Shown: positions 24,101 through 31,543 of the stretch, piece after piece | How positions within the stretch are numbered: the first letter of the stretch is position 1 | How the letters are laid out: each line of letters begins with the position of its first letter | NCBI GenBank assembly: GCA_024195265.1 | Contig: JAJLRJ010000004.1 | Span: 43,132,021-43,196,020, forward strand | Reading direction: 5' to 3' | Length of the DNA stretch: 64,000 bases | Origin: Dendrophyllia cribrosa | Lineage: Eukaryota > Cnidaria > Anthozoa > Scleractinia > Dendrophylliidae | Made by a program: the position numbers and the translations under genes | Notes under the pieces: generated by a model | Databases searched by the model: none | What the model was told of the DNA's origin: nothing | What the model saw: only the letters and a program-made list of their open reading frames with translations

Positions 24101-26220
24101 AGGCATGATCTCAGCCATTGTGTTGTTTCCTTAGGCAAATAACAACTTTTCTGCTGAGGGTACCCCTGTAATGTACATGTACTGTCATTCCATCGAGGAG
24201 AGAGGAGGGGAGGGGGGGGAGATAACAATACTCATACTACAGGGAGAACAAAAGCTGTAGAAACACAAGCCAAAGGTGATTGTTTTCACAGCTATTTTGA
24301 TTTCTCCCAATCTCTACTCATGTTACAAAACTCTACATGTATGGACACCGTGGACACAAAAAAATATATTTCTGAATAATTACTATTTGTCCTACAGTGT
24401 GAAAGACAAACTGTGCTTGGATGAACATTTAAATAAATATATTGTTTAGATCTAAGCAGCATCTGTGAAAAAGCCTAATGATCCAAATAAAAGCTGCAAA
24501 GGAGAAATTGCCTACTTGCTAGCTAATACATGTACACAAGAAACAAACAATTCTTTAAACAACATTTTTTATAAAAAATGTCTCCTTCAAGCAGATTCAT
24601 TTATTAACATGTACTAAGCTGAGAGATTATTTTAAATGTAGGGTTAAACTGTAGAATACTCAGCCACTTATTTGCATTTTGTTGAATGTTAATGGTCCTT
24701 TTGTTTAAATACGGCTCGTTCTATAATACCTTCAGGGATATGTAAATAAGCGGATAAGTATTCTAAAATGTTGTGCTTTTACAAGTCACGTTAAGATGAC
24801 TATGAGTGCAGTAAGTGCAGCATGTAAAATAAACACAGATAGCAAAGAATTTTGTTAAAAAAATAAGCTTAAATAGTGTATAAAAAAATTCAGAAAACAT
24901 CTGAATTGCAACCAGAAAATGATTAAAATATTGAAAGCTATAAACTAAATTCATTACCAACTACAACGCTAACGTACATGTCTTGGATGTTAAGTTAATT
25001 GAAATGGAGAAGGAATTACAAAATATTGATTAATTTAAGTCGAGGGGAACTGATATCATAAATAGAAATCTGCAGGTGCATGTATAAATGTCAGAATTTA
25101 ATACTACACGTTCGCGACAATTTACACTTCTGACAAGGGTCAAAAATGGTAACAAATAAGTCCAAAAACTAATCTGTACATTTGTTATCTAGAACATGGT
25201 CAATTAAAAACCGATGACAGAGATTCGGCAATTAATTTACTTGCATACATGTACATGTAGATTGGAAAACGACACGAGTACATAATTACTACAACTAGAA
25301 AATGCAATGGAAACCAATTCTGGATCGTGACAAACCTCACGACTCATTGGGCTTAAAAATAAAAAATAAGTCATGGTTTTCTACGATTTTTATAAAAGAC
25401 AATGCTAGACAAAAAAATTGCAAATGGACATTCAAATCCTACTTTTGTGTCAAGGTTTAATTACCGTTATGAAGCTATGAGCACAAACGTAACATATATA
25501 GTCGCTAAGTGCACATATTATAAAGTGCGTGTATATATCTCGCTTTGACAACACTATTCAAACTTGAGTTATGAAAGTTCTACCATAAAAGCATGACAAC
25601 TGAAGAACAGTCTATGGCTAACACGTTCGATTTTACAACGCTGGTGACAAAACACTGTACTGACATGTTTGTACAAGACAACAAAAGCTCCAGACAGCGA
25701 CATTCGATACTAGCATGCAACAAATACAACTTTGTTGTTAGTGAACGAGAATTCTTTGCCCTGCACGAAATCCGGGACAGGTGGTTAATTATAACAAAGC
25801 CACGAAAAAAACATACTGCAACTACCAGAAGAATATTCACCTAGAAAACACAAAACTTAAAATCTCACCTCATTTCCGTAAGACATCAAGTGGTGGAAGG
25901 TGCATTCTGCTTTAAAAACTACAACCCAACTCGAGTTTGTACATCGCTCAAATATTAATTCCGCTAAGTTTGGGATGGACACATTGTCGTTATGTGTGCA
26001 TGCGGTCAGATCTGCAGAGTACAATACAACAAGCGAACTGTCATTAATTCCGCAAAACAAAACCTCGGTAATATTTTCTCAACAGTTATGCAAACTCACA
26101 ATCCAAGTGCTTCCTTTTCGGACCCATAACTTCTCGGCTCGACGACTTGCATACAACTTTAGCCACATAGGAGCCAGTTATAGAGTGTCTAGCGGCGTCC
26201 AACTTATCTACTACAGACAT
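12171..26220 (-). CDS. PICALM: Phosphatidylinositol-binding clathrin assembly protein (AP180/CALM family)
   Basis: Endocytic adaptor that binds PIP2 at the plasma membrane and recruits clathrin, AP-2 and small SNAREs. Coding exons (minus, 5' to 3'): 26220-26100, 26011-25869, 23884-23809, 19683-19581, 19046-19007, 18867-18811, 18542-18483, 17921-17870, 16287-16139, 15165-15083, 14170-14014, 13625-13310, 13202-12969, 12635-12391, 12281-12171. All have AG/GT borders and compatible phases, giving about 649 residues, close to vertebrate PICALM. The ANTH domain spans exons 1-10, with PIP2-binding MGPKRKHLD in exon 1, NSSWVVVFK in exon 2, and [12 protein letters not shown] and DIPDLSK in exon 9. The C-terminal half is Pro/Gln/Ala-rich with an NPF (EH-domain) and a DPF (AP-2) motif. 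The start ATG at 26218-26220 opens the conserved N-terminus. The final short exon was not found. Intron 3 (19684-23808) is packed with transposons. Confidence 0.95.
12697..12875 (+). mobile_element. tRNA-derived SINE in a PICALM intron
   Basis: Box A-like TGGCATAGTGG (12711-12721) and box B-like GGATTGATTCC (12753-12763) are spaced as in a tRNA-derived pol III promoter. A CT-rich body follows. It lies antisense to the gene in the intron between the 13202-12969 and 12635-12391 exons. Confidence 0.65.
14243..14391. mobile_element. Foldback MITE, 'TGTTGTGGTT' family copy 1
   Basis: It begins ATGTTGTGGTTCAAATA and ends TTCAAACCACAACAT; internal sequences 'ttgaaaattttcaaacc' are also palindromic. 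Related copies are at 21409-21562 and 44643-44804. TACATGTA words flank it. Confidence 0.7.
14791..14812. repeat. Poly-C tract (22 nt)
   Basis: A run of 22 C followed by 'gccccgccc', in a PICALM intron. Confidence 0.9.
15241..15330 (-). mobile_element. tRNA-like sequence / SINE head (antisense to window)
   Basis: On the minus strand a box A TAGCTCAGTGG (plus 15308-15318) is followed by an anticodon-arm-like segment and box B GTTTGATTCC (plus 15257-15266). Length and spacing resemble a tRNA with an enlarged variable region. It is more likely a SINE head or tRNA pseudogene than a functional tRNA, because the acceptor stem is not convincing. Confidence 0.55.
17006..17464. mobile_element. Large foldback MITE in a PICALM intron
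   Basis: Inverted arms of ~150 bp: left AAGTGCACCTAAACCCCAAT, right ATTGGGGTTTAGGTGCACTT. The arms include 'ttataactcactaa' and 'gatgacgtcaaatcaag' counterparts. About 160 bp of unique sequence separates the arms. Confidence 0.85.
19935..20106 (-). mobile_element. 88-bp family MITE, single-unit copy
   Basis: One core unit ('aaatggtaccatgcaaaagt...') ends with 'gactctggtagtgaaagggttaac', the family terminal sequence next to TTAA. It lies in PICALM intron 3. Confidence 0.65.
20124..21310 (-). repeat. ~1.2 kb dispersed repeat with GC-rich head, copy A
   Basis: Read on the minus strand it has a CpG-rich head (21310-21090: 'catactcatagaacc', 'tcatggctagcggaatgtttcgcggg', 'gcgtatgacg'), a body, and an AT-rich end 'ctatatatattac'. 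The same order is found at 30440-31500 and 32652-33935 (plus strand), and the head alone at 48773-48930. No conserved protein is encoded. The AT-rich end and the 5' truncation of copy B suggest a retroposed element, but no poly-A or target duplication is clear. Confidence 0.7.
21409..21562. mobile_element. Foldback MITE, 'TGTTGTGGTT' family copy 2
   Basis: It begins CATGTTGTGGTTTAATACA and ends TTTTAACCACCATACATG; the internal 'gaatctgagataaaaggaaa' is shared with the copies at 14243 and 44643. Confidence 0.65.
21712..21760 (-). ncRNA. Hammerhead-ribozyme-like motif, element 1 left end
   Basis: Same core as at 23446-23494, in opposite orientation. The stem I outer helix GATTC/GAATC is present, but the inner GCT/AGC pairing is weakened (CCT instead of GCT). 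Confidence 0.45.
21851..22525 (-). pseudogene. GIY-YIG endonuclease segment of a Penelope-like element, left arm
   Basis: The open frame of 224 codons carries a zinc-like CNTCPF segment, [10 protein letters not shown]3[21 protein letters not shown] (GIY-YIG core with the catalytic Arg), and a conserved C-terminus ending ERFSFN. It begins abruptly at the inversion junction with no RT domain, so I treat it as a fragment. It is nearly identical to the plus-strand arm at 22520-23355 and to 55000-55834. Confidence 0.85.
22520..23355 (+). pseudogene. GIY-YIG endonuclease segment of a Penelope-like element, right arm, with stop
   Basis: This arm extends further upstream than the left arm, including the RT-to-endonuclease linker ([20 protein letters not shown]). 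An in-frame TGA at 22957-22959 replaces the CGA found in the left arm and in the 55 kb copy, splitting the frame before the GIY-YIG core. The C-terminal end is otherwise intact to the TAA at 23353-23355. Confidence 0.85.
23446..23494 (+). ncRNA. Hammerhead-ribozyme-like motif, element 1 right end
   Basis: The 49 nt can fold as a type I hammerhead: stem I from GATTC/GAATC plus GCT/AGC, core CCGACGA (canonical CUGANGA with U4 changed to C), stem II GGGC/GCTC with loop TAGC preceded by an extra A, then GAAA, a tiny self-complementary ACGT stem III, and a GUC cleavage site. Hammerheads with minimal stem III are known in Penelope-like element terminal repeats. The U4 change makes strong activity doubtful. 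Confidence 0.55.
23965..24036. repeat. Short GGAGGCGYGGT-type minisatellite
   Basis: Degenerate direct repeats such as 'ttggaggcgctgtg', 'gtggaggcgtggt' and 'ttggaggcacggt' directly precede the SINE at 24048. Confidence 0.6.
24048..24175 (+). mobile_element. tRNA-derived SINE with conserved central domain
   Basis: Box A-like TGCATTGGTTAGTGC (24054-24068) and box B-like GGTGGTTCAAGGC (24092-24104) are followed by 'tgttgtttccttaggcaaat' (about 24120), which resembles the conserved non-tRNA domain (TCCTTGGGCAA) of several metazoan SINE families. It lies in PICALM intron 2. Confidence 0.7.
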
Positions 26221-27374
26221 TTTTGTCAATGAGAGGCCAAAACTCTTGATAATAAGGGGGAAATTAAAGTAAACAAGGGGCTCGGAATGGCTCTTTCGCC
26301 AATACGGAAAATCAAGATGGCCGATGACACTCTAATTTGAACACGTGACCTGTGACCCAAAGTCAAAACAAAGAAAACGTCACGTGACAGCCTGCCAGAT
26401 TTGGGGGACGAACCCACCGGCAGCCAATATTTTTCGCATAAAAAAAAAAACCTCTCGCTACGTTTTCATAAAATTGCGTCGGTGGGATGACTACGCTGCC
26501 GTTATCGTAAAGCCGCGTGGGAGATAATCCAGACAGTCGTGCGACAGGACAAGGCAATTATTGGGATAGCCTAAGATTTTAATTTTAATCTCATGAATGC
26601 CACGGGCATATAAAAAATATATGTTTATAGTGGAGTTATTTTTTAGGATGATATTAGAGAATCGTAAACAACTTGGTCGAAAAAAAAATCGCAAAAACTA
26701 AAAGGCAAAAAATAATCACACCAGAAGGTAGTATAGCCTGTTTTCTTAATTTTTACCGAATTTTCAGTAGAACTTCGGTGCAAGGATTGATGACCTAATT
26801 AAGACTCTTGTATTATTGCACCAACAATTACCTCCTGTAGTGGTGTGCCACAAATCGCAATTTTGCTGTTAAGCTAGCGCGGGATTTTCAGCTGCTAACT
26901 TTTTTGATGCACTTACAAATGAAGGTTGTAAACATTCATGTCACCAATTGCTGGTCAAGAGACCACGGTACTCCAGTCAAGAGAATGGAAATGTTGTGTT
27001 TAAACAATTTTGCATTACAAAGGGTGAATTTTATTTGAGCATGTGGCACAGTCACAGGTTATGTTGCACTCGGAAAAACCCTTGTTGAACTAACAAAAAC
27101 ATTGAAATTGGCTGTGTTTCCTGGGCACTTTAACAGGAACGGAAAGTTGAAGTATTAAATTGCGCTCAATGTATTGATATGCGGTACGGATACAATAGTT
27201 TGAGACAATAAAACTCCGCAGTACATTATTACATTGTTACATTACCGGTTTCAAATCTGTGTTGAAAATCAACCCCTTATATCGCTGAATTAACAGTAAA
27301 CGCAAACGCAAAAGCATTGACGACTGGCAAAAATCCAAATCTCCTACAACCTAAACAACCTAATAACAGCACTG
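26221..27374. promoter_or_regulatory. Divergent intergenic region between the PICALM-like gene and the GPCR
   Basis: The two genes start back to back 1.15 kb apart. Near the PICALM start are a YY1-like AAGATGGCCG (26312-26321) and two CACGTGAC E-boxes, at 26342-26349 and within the palindrome GTCACGTGAC at 26379-26388. The right half is AT-rich with no recognised element. Promoter function is inferred from position and motifs only. Confidence 0.5.
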
Positions 27375-28358
27375 ATGCAAACAAACACGGTTCTCACTCG
27401 AAGCCTGGCAGTTGTTTTAATCGAATCCTCCATTTCATCCTTATTGGTGTTTTGTGGCTTCCTGGGAAATCTGCTTCTGTTAGCTGCTTTCTTCAAAAAA
27501 CCACGCCTTTACAGCTCAACAAACATTTTCCTCGCCTCTCTTGTCGTAACCGACCTTTTGTACGCCTGTTTGCCGGGCACGTTGTTTGTGTCTTCTTTGA
27601 TAACAGGCAAGATGTCGCTCAGCTCAGTGTTTTGTTCAGTAAGTGGTTTCTTTTGGCATTTCCTAACCATCGTTTCTGTGCTAACAATGGCCGTCACAGC
27701 TATTAATCGCTATTACTGCGTCTTGAAGACCAACACTTACAAACATGTATTTAGTTTACGTCGATCGGTGCTTCTTATAATCACCGTGTGGATCTCGGTT
27801 GCCGTGGTCCTTGGTTTTCCAGTCTTGCTTGGCTGGACAACGTTTGACTTCGTCCCGCCTGTAGCCTCATGCGGCCTAGTATTCAACAGCGAAACATTCA
27901 AAGTCGTAAACTTTATCCTCACTGTTGCGTTTCCCGTGGTCTTTGCTTTGATCGCTGTAACTGCCAGCTATTACCACATTTCCAGATTTCTTCGCCAACA
28001 TCAGCTGAACATATCAAACTCTGCGTCCAGTTCAAATGTTCAAGAAATCAAAATAACAAAATCGTTTTTCGTCTTGACTTTTACCTTCGCAGTTTTGTGG
28101 CTGCCGCCAGCTGTCATTGTAGTAATGTTTCGGTTTGTTTTGAAAGAGTCAACGCCGCGACATGTCGCTCTCACACTTCCTTACTTGTTTTTTGTTAGTG
28201 GCGCTCTGAATCCTTTCATTTATGGCGCTACGAATCCCGTCATTTGGAGCAAGTTTAAGAGATTATTTAGGGGATCAAGGGTACATCAAGCAAACATCTC
28301 AGCAAATCACATGCAACGTGGCCAGTCAACTGTGATAACTAACATGTACCCACCTTAA
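27375..28358 (+). CDS. Class A (rhodopsin-family) GPCR, melatonin-receptor-like, single exon
   Basis: A 327-residue intronless receptor with seven hydrophobic segments: TM1 ~18-40 (GN at 31-32), TM2 ~50-70 (LASLVVTD), TM3 ~85-112 ending NRY (111-113) in place of DRY, TM4 ~130-152, TM5 ~176-200, TM6 ~230-252 (WLPP), TM7 ~264-284 (NPFIY 279-283). Cys87 and Cys166 can form the usual extracellular disulfide. The TM7 retinal lysine is absent, so it is not an opsin. NRY is typical of melatonin receptors and many cnidarian relatives, but the ligand cannot be assigned. The short tail has no clear palmitoylation cysteine. The stop codon lies at the edge of a MITE that starts at 28355. An overlapping +1 frame over 27317-27706 is a shadow. 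Confidence 0.92.
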   Translation: MQTNTVLTRSLAVVLIESSISSLLVFCGFLGNLLLLAAFFKKPRLYSSTNIFLASLVVTDLLYACLPGTLFVSSLITGKMSLSSVFCSVSGFFWHFLTIVSVLTMAVTAINRYYCVLKTNTYKHVFSLRRSVLLIITVWISVAVVLGFPVLLGWTTFDFVPPVASCGLVFNSETFKVVNFILTVAFPVVFALIAVTASYYHISRFLRQHQLNISNSASSSNVQEIKITKSFFVLTFTFAVLWLPPAVIVVMFRFVLKESTPRHVALTLPYLFFVSGALNPFIYGATNPVIWSKFKRLFRGSRVHQANISANHMQRGQSTVITNMYPP

Positions 28359-28523
28359 CCCTGTCACTCTGAAAGAAACTACTGAATTAACGAAATCTTA
28401 TGGTGATCATTCAAATGAAACCTCTTTGACAGTACTCTTGCATGGTACCGTTTGCTTTTCAATATTTTAGAAAATGAAATTTGGGATTTTTCTTGAATTT
28501 TGACGCTCTTGAAAGTTAAAGGG
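28355..28523. mobile_element. 88-bp family MITE abutting the GPCR stop codon
   Basis: It starts TTAACCCTGTCACTCTGAAAG and ends CTCTTGAAAGTTAAAGGGC. One core unit plus the AT-rich tail 'gaaatttgggatttttcttgaatttt' (shared with 8795-8825). The TTAA includes the TAA stop codon of the receptor at 28356-28358. Confidence 0.75.
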
Positions 28524-28630
28524 CGGGGAGGAGCCTGGAAAGCAAGAGGAGCACTGGGGAGAAGGATTTTTTCTGCACTCCACTCTCTCTCCCCATGCCC
28601 CCTCCAATCTTTCTGGGGGTTTTAAGACCT

Positions 28631-28750
28631 GGGGTCAATTTAATAAAAATTTTACAAGTGTAATTTACAAGCGTAGCCATTGTTTCAGAGGTTGAAAACA
28701 ATAGCTACACTTGTAAATTACAAGTGTAAAAGTTTTATTAAATTGACCCC
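28631..28750. mobile_element. Foldback MITE, GGGGTCAATTTAATAAAA ends, copy 1
   Basis: Near-perfect palindrome: 'ggggtcaatttaataaaa' at the left and its complement at the right, with 'acttgtaaattacaagtgta' words in the arms. Confidence 0.85.
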
Positions 28751-28751
28751 T

Positions 28752-28848
28752 GGGGTTAATTCAATAAAACTTTTACAAGTGCAATTTACAAGTGTAGCTA
28801 TTGTTTTCAACCTCTGAAACAATGGCTACACTTTATTGAATTGACCCC
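28752..28848. mobile_element. Foldback MITE of the same family, copy 2, head to tail
   Basis: Begins GGGGTTAATTCAATAAAACT and ends TTATTGAATTGACCCC. It sits one base after copy 1 and has lost part of one arm. Confidence 0.8.
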
Positions 28849-28954
28849 CAATTCTCTCCCAATCAACTATTACGCTTTTTGCTGCTTTTAAGTTACCTTT
28901 GGAGGACAGAGGCTTTTATGATATTTGTATATCAGGAACTTTTTTGGGTTGATA

Positions 28955-29236
28955 GAGCGGTTTTCAAGTGAGTGTCGTAAAACCAAAACCAAAGTAATTA
29001 CTCTGACCAATCACAGAACTCGCAGGCAAACCGATGAACCAATCAGAACTCGAAGCAAATACATGCAGCCGGCACCAAGCGCGGGAAAACGCGTGCGAGC
29101 AAATCACGATTGGTTTTGGTTTTACTTCTGATTGGTCGAGAAAATGGCGCGAGATTTTTTAGCCAATCAGAAAGCGTAGCGATGCAAAACCAAAGCAATT
29201 ACGAAATTACTTTCAACACTCAATTGAAAACTGCTC
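28955..29236 (+). mobile_element. CCAAT-rich TA MITE copy 4 (282 bp, full length)
   Basis: GAGCGGTTTTCAAGTGAGTG to CAATTGAAAACTGCTC, with TA on both sides and the same length as copies 1 and 2 but with visible substitutions, so it is older. Confidence 0.85.
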
Positions 29237-29242
29237 TAAAAC

Positions 29243-29722
29243 CCATCAACAAACATAGACAACAAAAACAGACAATCTGTTCCAAGGTTTATTATGTGTA
29301 ACTCAAATTTATAAAACAACTTTCACGTATGACCTTGGAGTGAAACTATTTACAGTTTGTCAGTTTTAAATCTGTTTTACGAAAGATATCTGTCTTATCT
29401 GTATTTGAAATTGGATTGTTCGTCAAATTTTATGGTTTGACAAATGGAGAAGAGTATTGGAGTTTTTGTACAGCTTCTTAGCCATCAACAAACATAGACA
29501 ACAAAAACAGACAATTTGTTCCAAGGTTTATTATGTGTAACTCAAATTTATAAAACAACTTTCACGTATGACCTTGGAGTGAAACTATTTACAGTTTGTC
29601 AGTTTTAAATCTGTTTTACGAAAGATATCTGTCTTATCTGTATTTGAAATTGGATTGTTCGTCAAATTTTATGCTTTGAGAAATAAAGAGCATTGGAGTT
29701 TTTGTACAGCTTCTTAGCTATC
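29243..29722. repeat. Tandem duplication, 239-bp unit, two copies
   Basis: The unit beginning 'catcaacaaacatagacaac' at 29244 restarts at 29483 and the two copies are nearly identical, with a few differences near the ends (for example 'ggtttgacaaatggag' versus 'gctttgagaaataaag'). Confidence 0.9.
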
Positions 29723-30439
29723 AGTTAAAATTATCTTCGTTTCTCACCAGAACAGACTGATAAAATTTCGGACTTTTCTCAACTATTTAACATCTTCATT
29801 GCGCTAATAGGCGCGAGATTCCAGAAATGCAGGCAAGTATTGTTTAACGGGTACTTCATATTTGACAGAGTTGTTTATCGCTTTCATGTTACTTCATAGA
29901 ATCCCGCGTGTTTTGGTGAACTTTTATAGGTGAGGACGATTTGTGATGCCAGTCATGGAGTAGCGTGGCCCCCTCTGCCTGCATTTCTGTACATATCTTC
30001 CAAAATTCTTGACTTTTCAATCAAACGGCATGGAATACTCCTGACGTGAAGTCAGGTTAGGTTTTCCGCATGTTTCCTTTCACCTTCCTCTTTGCTGTGG
30101 GTTTTTGAGAGTAAAACAATTTAACTGAACTTGTCACAGGTTATCTCTAGCGATACTCCCTTTCGCCTTCTCCTCTGTTGCACGAACTTAAAAGGAAAAC
30201 AACTTGTCATTCCTTGTAACTGGTAACCTTAACCATTTCTATCTTCTGCGCCACAAAGCAGAGCTCTTCATCGTCTGACCCTAAAAAGCGAATCATGGCA
30301 ATAAAAATGTACAATTAACACTCTCAAATCCATGGCACAAAACTCAAATATCATCACTGTTCGTAAGTTACAGTAAGCGGAGTTTAGATTCTGGGAAACC
30401 ATAATCAGTTTTTCGCAAATTTTTCCAAAACACATTGAA
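29723..30439. other. Intergenic, nothing recognised
   Basis: No conserved open frame. Contains 'gtagcgtggccccc' and other unique sequence only. Confidence 0.4.
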
Positions 30440-31500
30440 CGACCTGTGTGTCGGTCGGAGCGTCGCGCAAGGCTAACTCGCGGGCGCGTATGACGTCGCA
30501 AAACATGCGCGCATGACGCCACACAACATCCGGGATCTTAGCAATTTTGAAACCAAAGCGAGGCTTTGTTTATCGCGCGGCTACACGGCCGAATGTCACG
30601 TCAGCTCGGTAAATACTTTGATGTGTTTAGCGGAGAAAACCATTTCAAATTACAGTCGTTATTTCCCTGCATTTTTTTAAGAGATACTCAGAAGCCGCTA
30701 TAGTGGAAAAAGAAGAGCTTTCAGGGATAAAATCTTGCTTCGAGGAACTTCATTTAATCAATGCGGGAGCAATGCGGGAGCTGAGATGTTTCTCACTTCG
30801 GATTTCAGAACTGAAGAAGCGGAGATGTATAGAATTTCTTAAAGGTAAAACAAATTACATTTTTCGATGGGAATTTATGTTGATAACAATCTGTGATTGA
30901 CTTTTTCTTTGTGTTCTTGTTAGTTTTGGAGAATTGTTTATAAAACGTGCTCAAATTCAGTCGTTTCATGATTTTTTTCATCGAAGACAGCTCGGCCTCG
31001 ATGCGCTATAAATGGTTCGCGTTTTGCTTTTAAACACAAACTTATGGAGATTTGAATTAAAGTTTTTGAAAGAAGATTGTGTTGTCTATTTTTATGTGTT
31101 TGTTCATTCATTACATAGGTTGAAAAGCGATTTTATGTAAATAAAACAAGACTTGGATTTTATAGTTCCAACTTCACTCGCGTGGCCTTATGTTTGTGTA
31201 TTTTTTTGCAATTTTGATTTCCAAATCAGTTTCTCGGGGCAATCTTTGATAAGCAACAGGTGCATTTTATTCGGAAAGTAGTCGTACTAGCTATTCTAGA
31301 CGAAGAAAAAGTTGTTTTGGTGAAATTTTGTACGGTCTAAATGTACTGTGCAGACGGCCGCGTAATTCTGTTTTTGAGAAAATAGCCTGGTCGTCAATCT
31401 TAATTCTCGTGCTTCTGACCTTTCACCTCAGTTAAGTTTATCATCGGCTTTCTGTTCAGAGAGTTGCGCTGTTGGGCTCAGCCTTTCTATATATATTAAT
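30440..31500 (+). repeat. ~1.2 kb dispersed repeat, copy B (head-truncated)
   Basis: Matches copy A (20124-21310, inverted) and copy C (32652-33935) from the 'cgtcgcgcaaggctaactcgcgggcg' part of the head to the AT-rich end 'ctatatatatta'. It ends about 45 bp from the MRPS9 stop codon and therefore lies in or beside that gene's 3' UTR. Confidence 0.7.
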
Positions 31501-31543
31501 GTAAATAAATTTCTCAAACGAAATGCAGAAAAAAATATTCCGT

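Noticed and set aside
27317..27706. 129-codon frame overlapping the start of the GPCR
   Set aside because: It is a +1 shadow of the receptor coding sequence with no domain.
30703..30900. Exon-like segment followed by a GTAAAA donor, seen also near 20815 (minus) and 33082-33240
   Set aside because: I first considered it an upstream exon of PICALM, but the true first exons are at 26220-25869 and the frames differ between the three copies. It belongs to the ~1.2 kb repeat.
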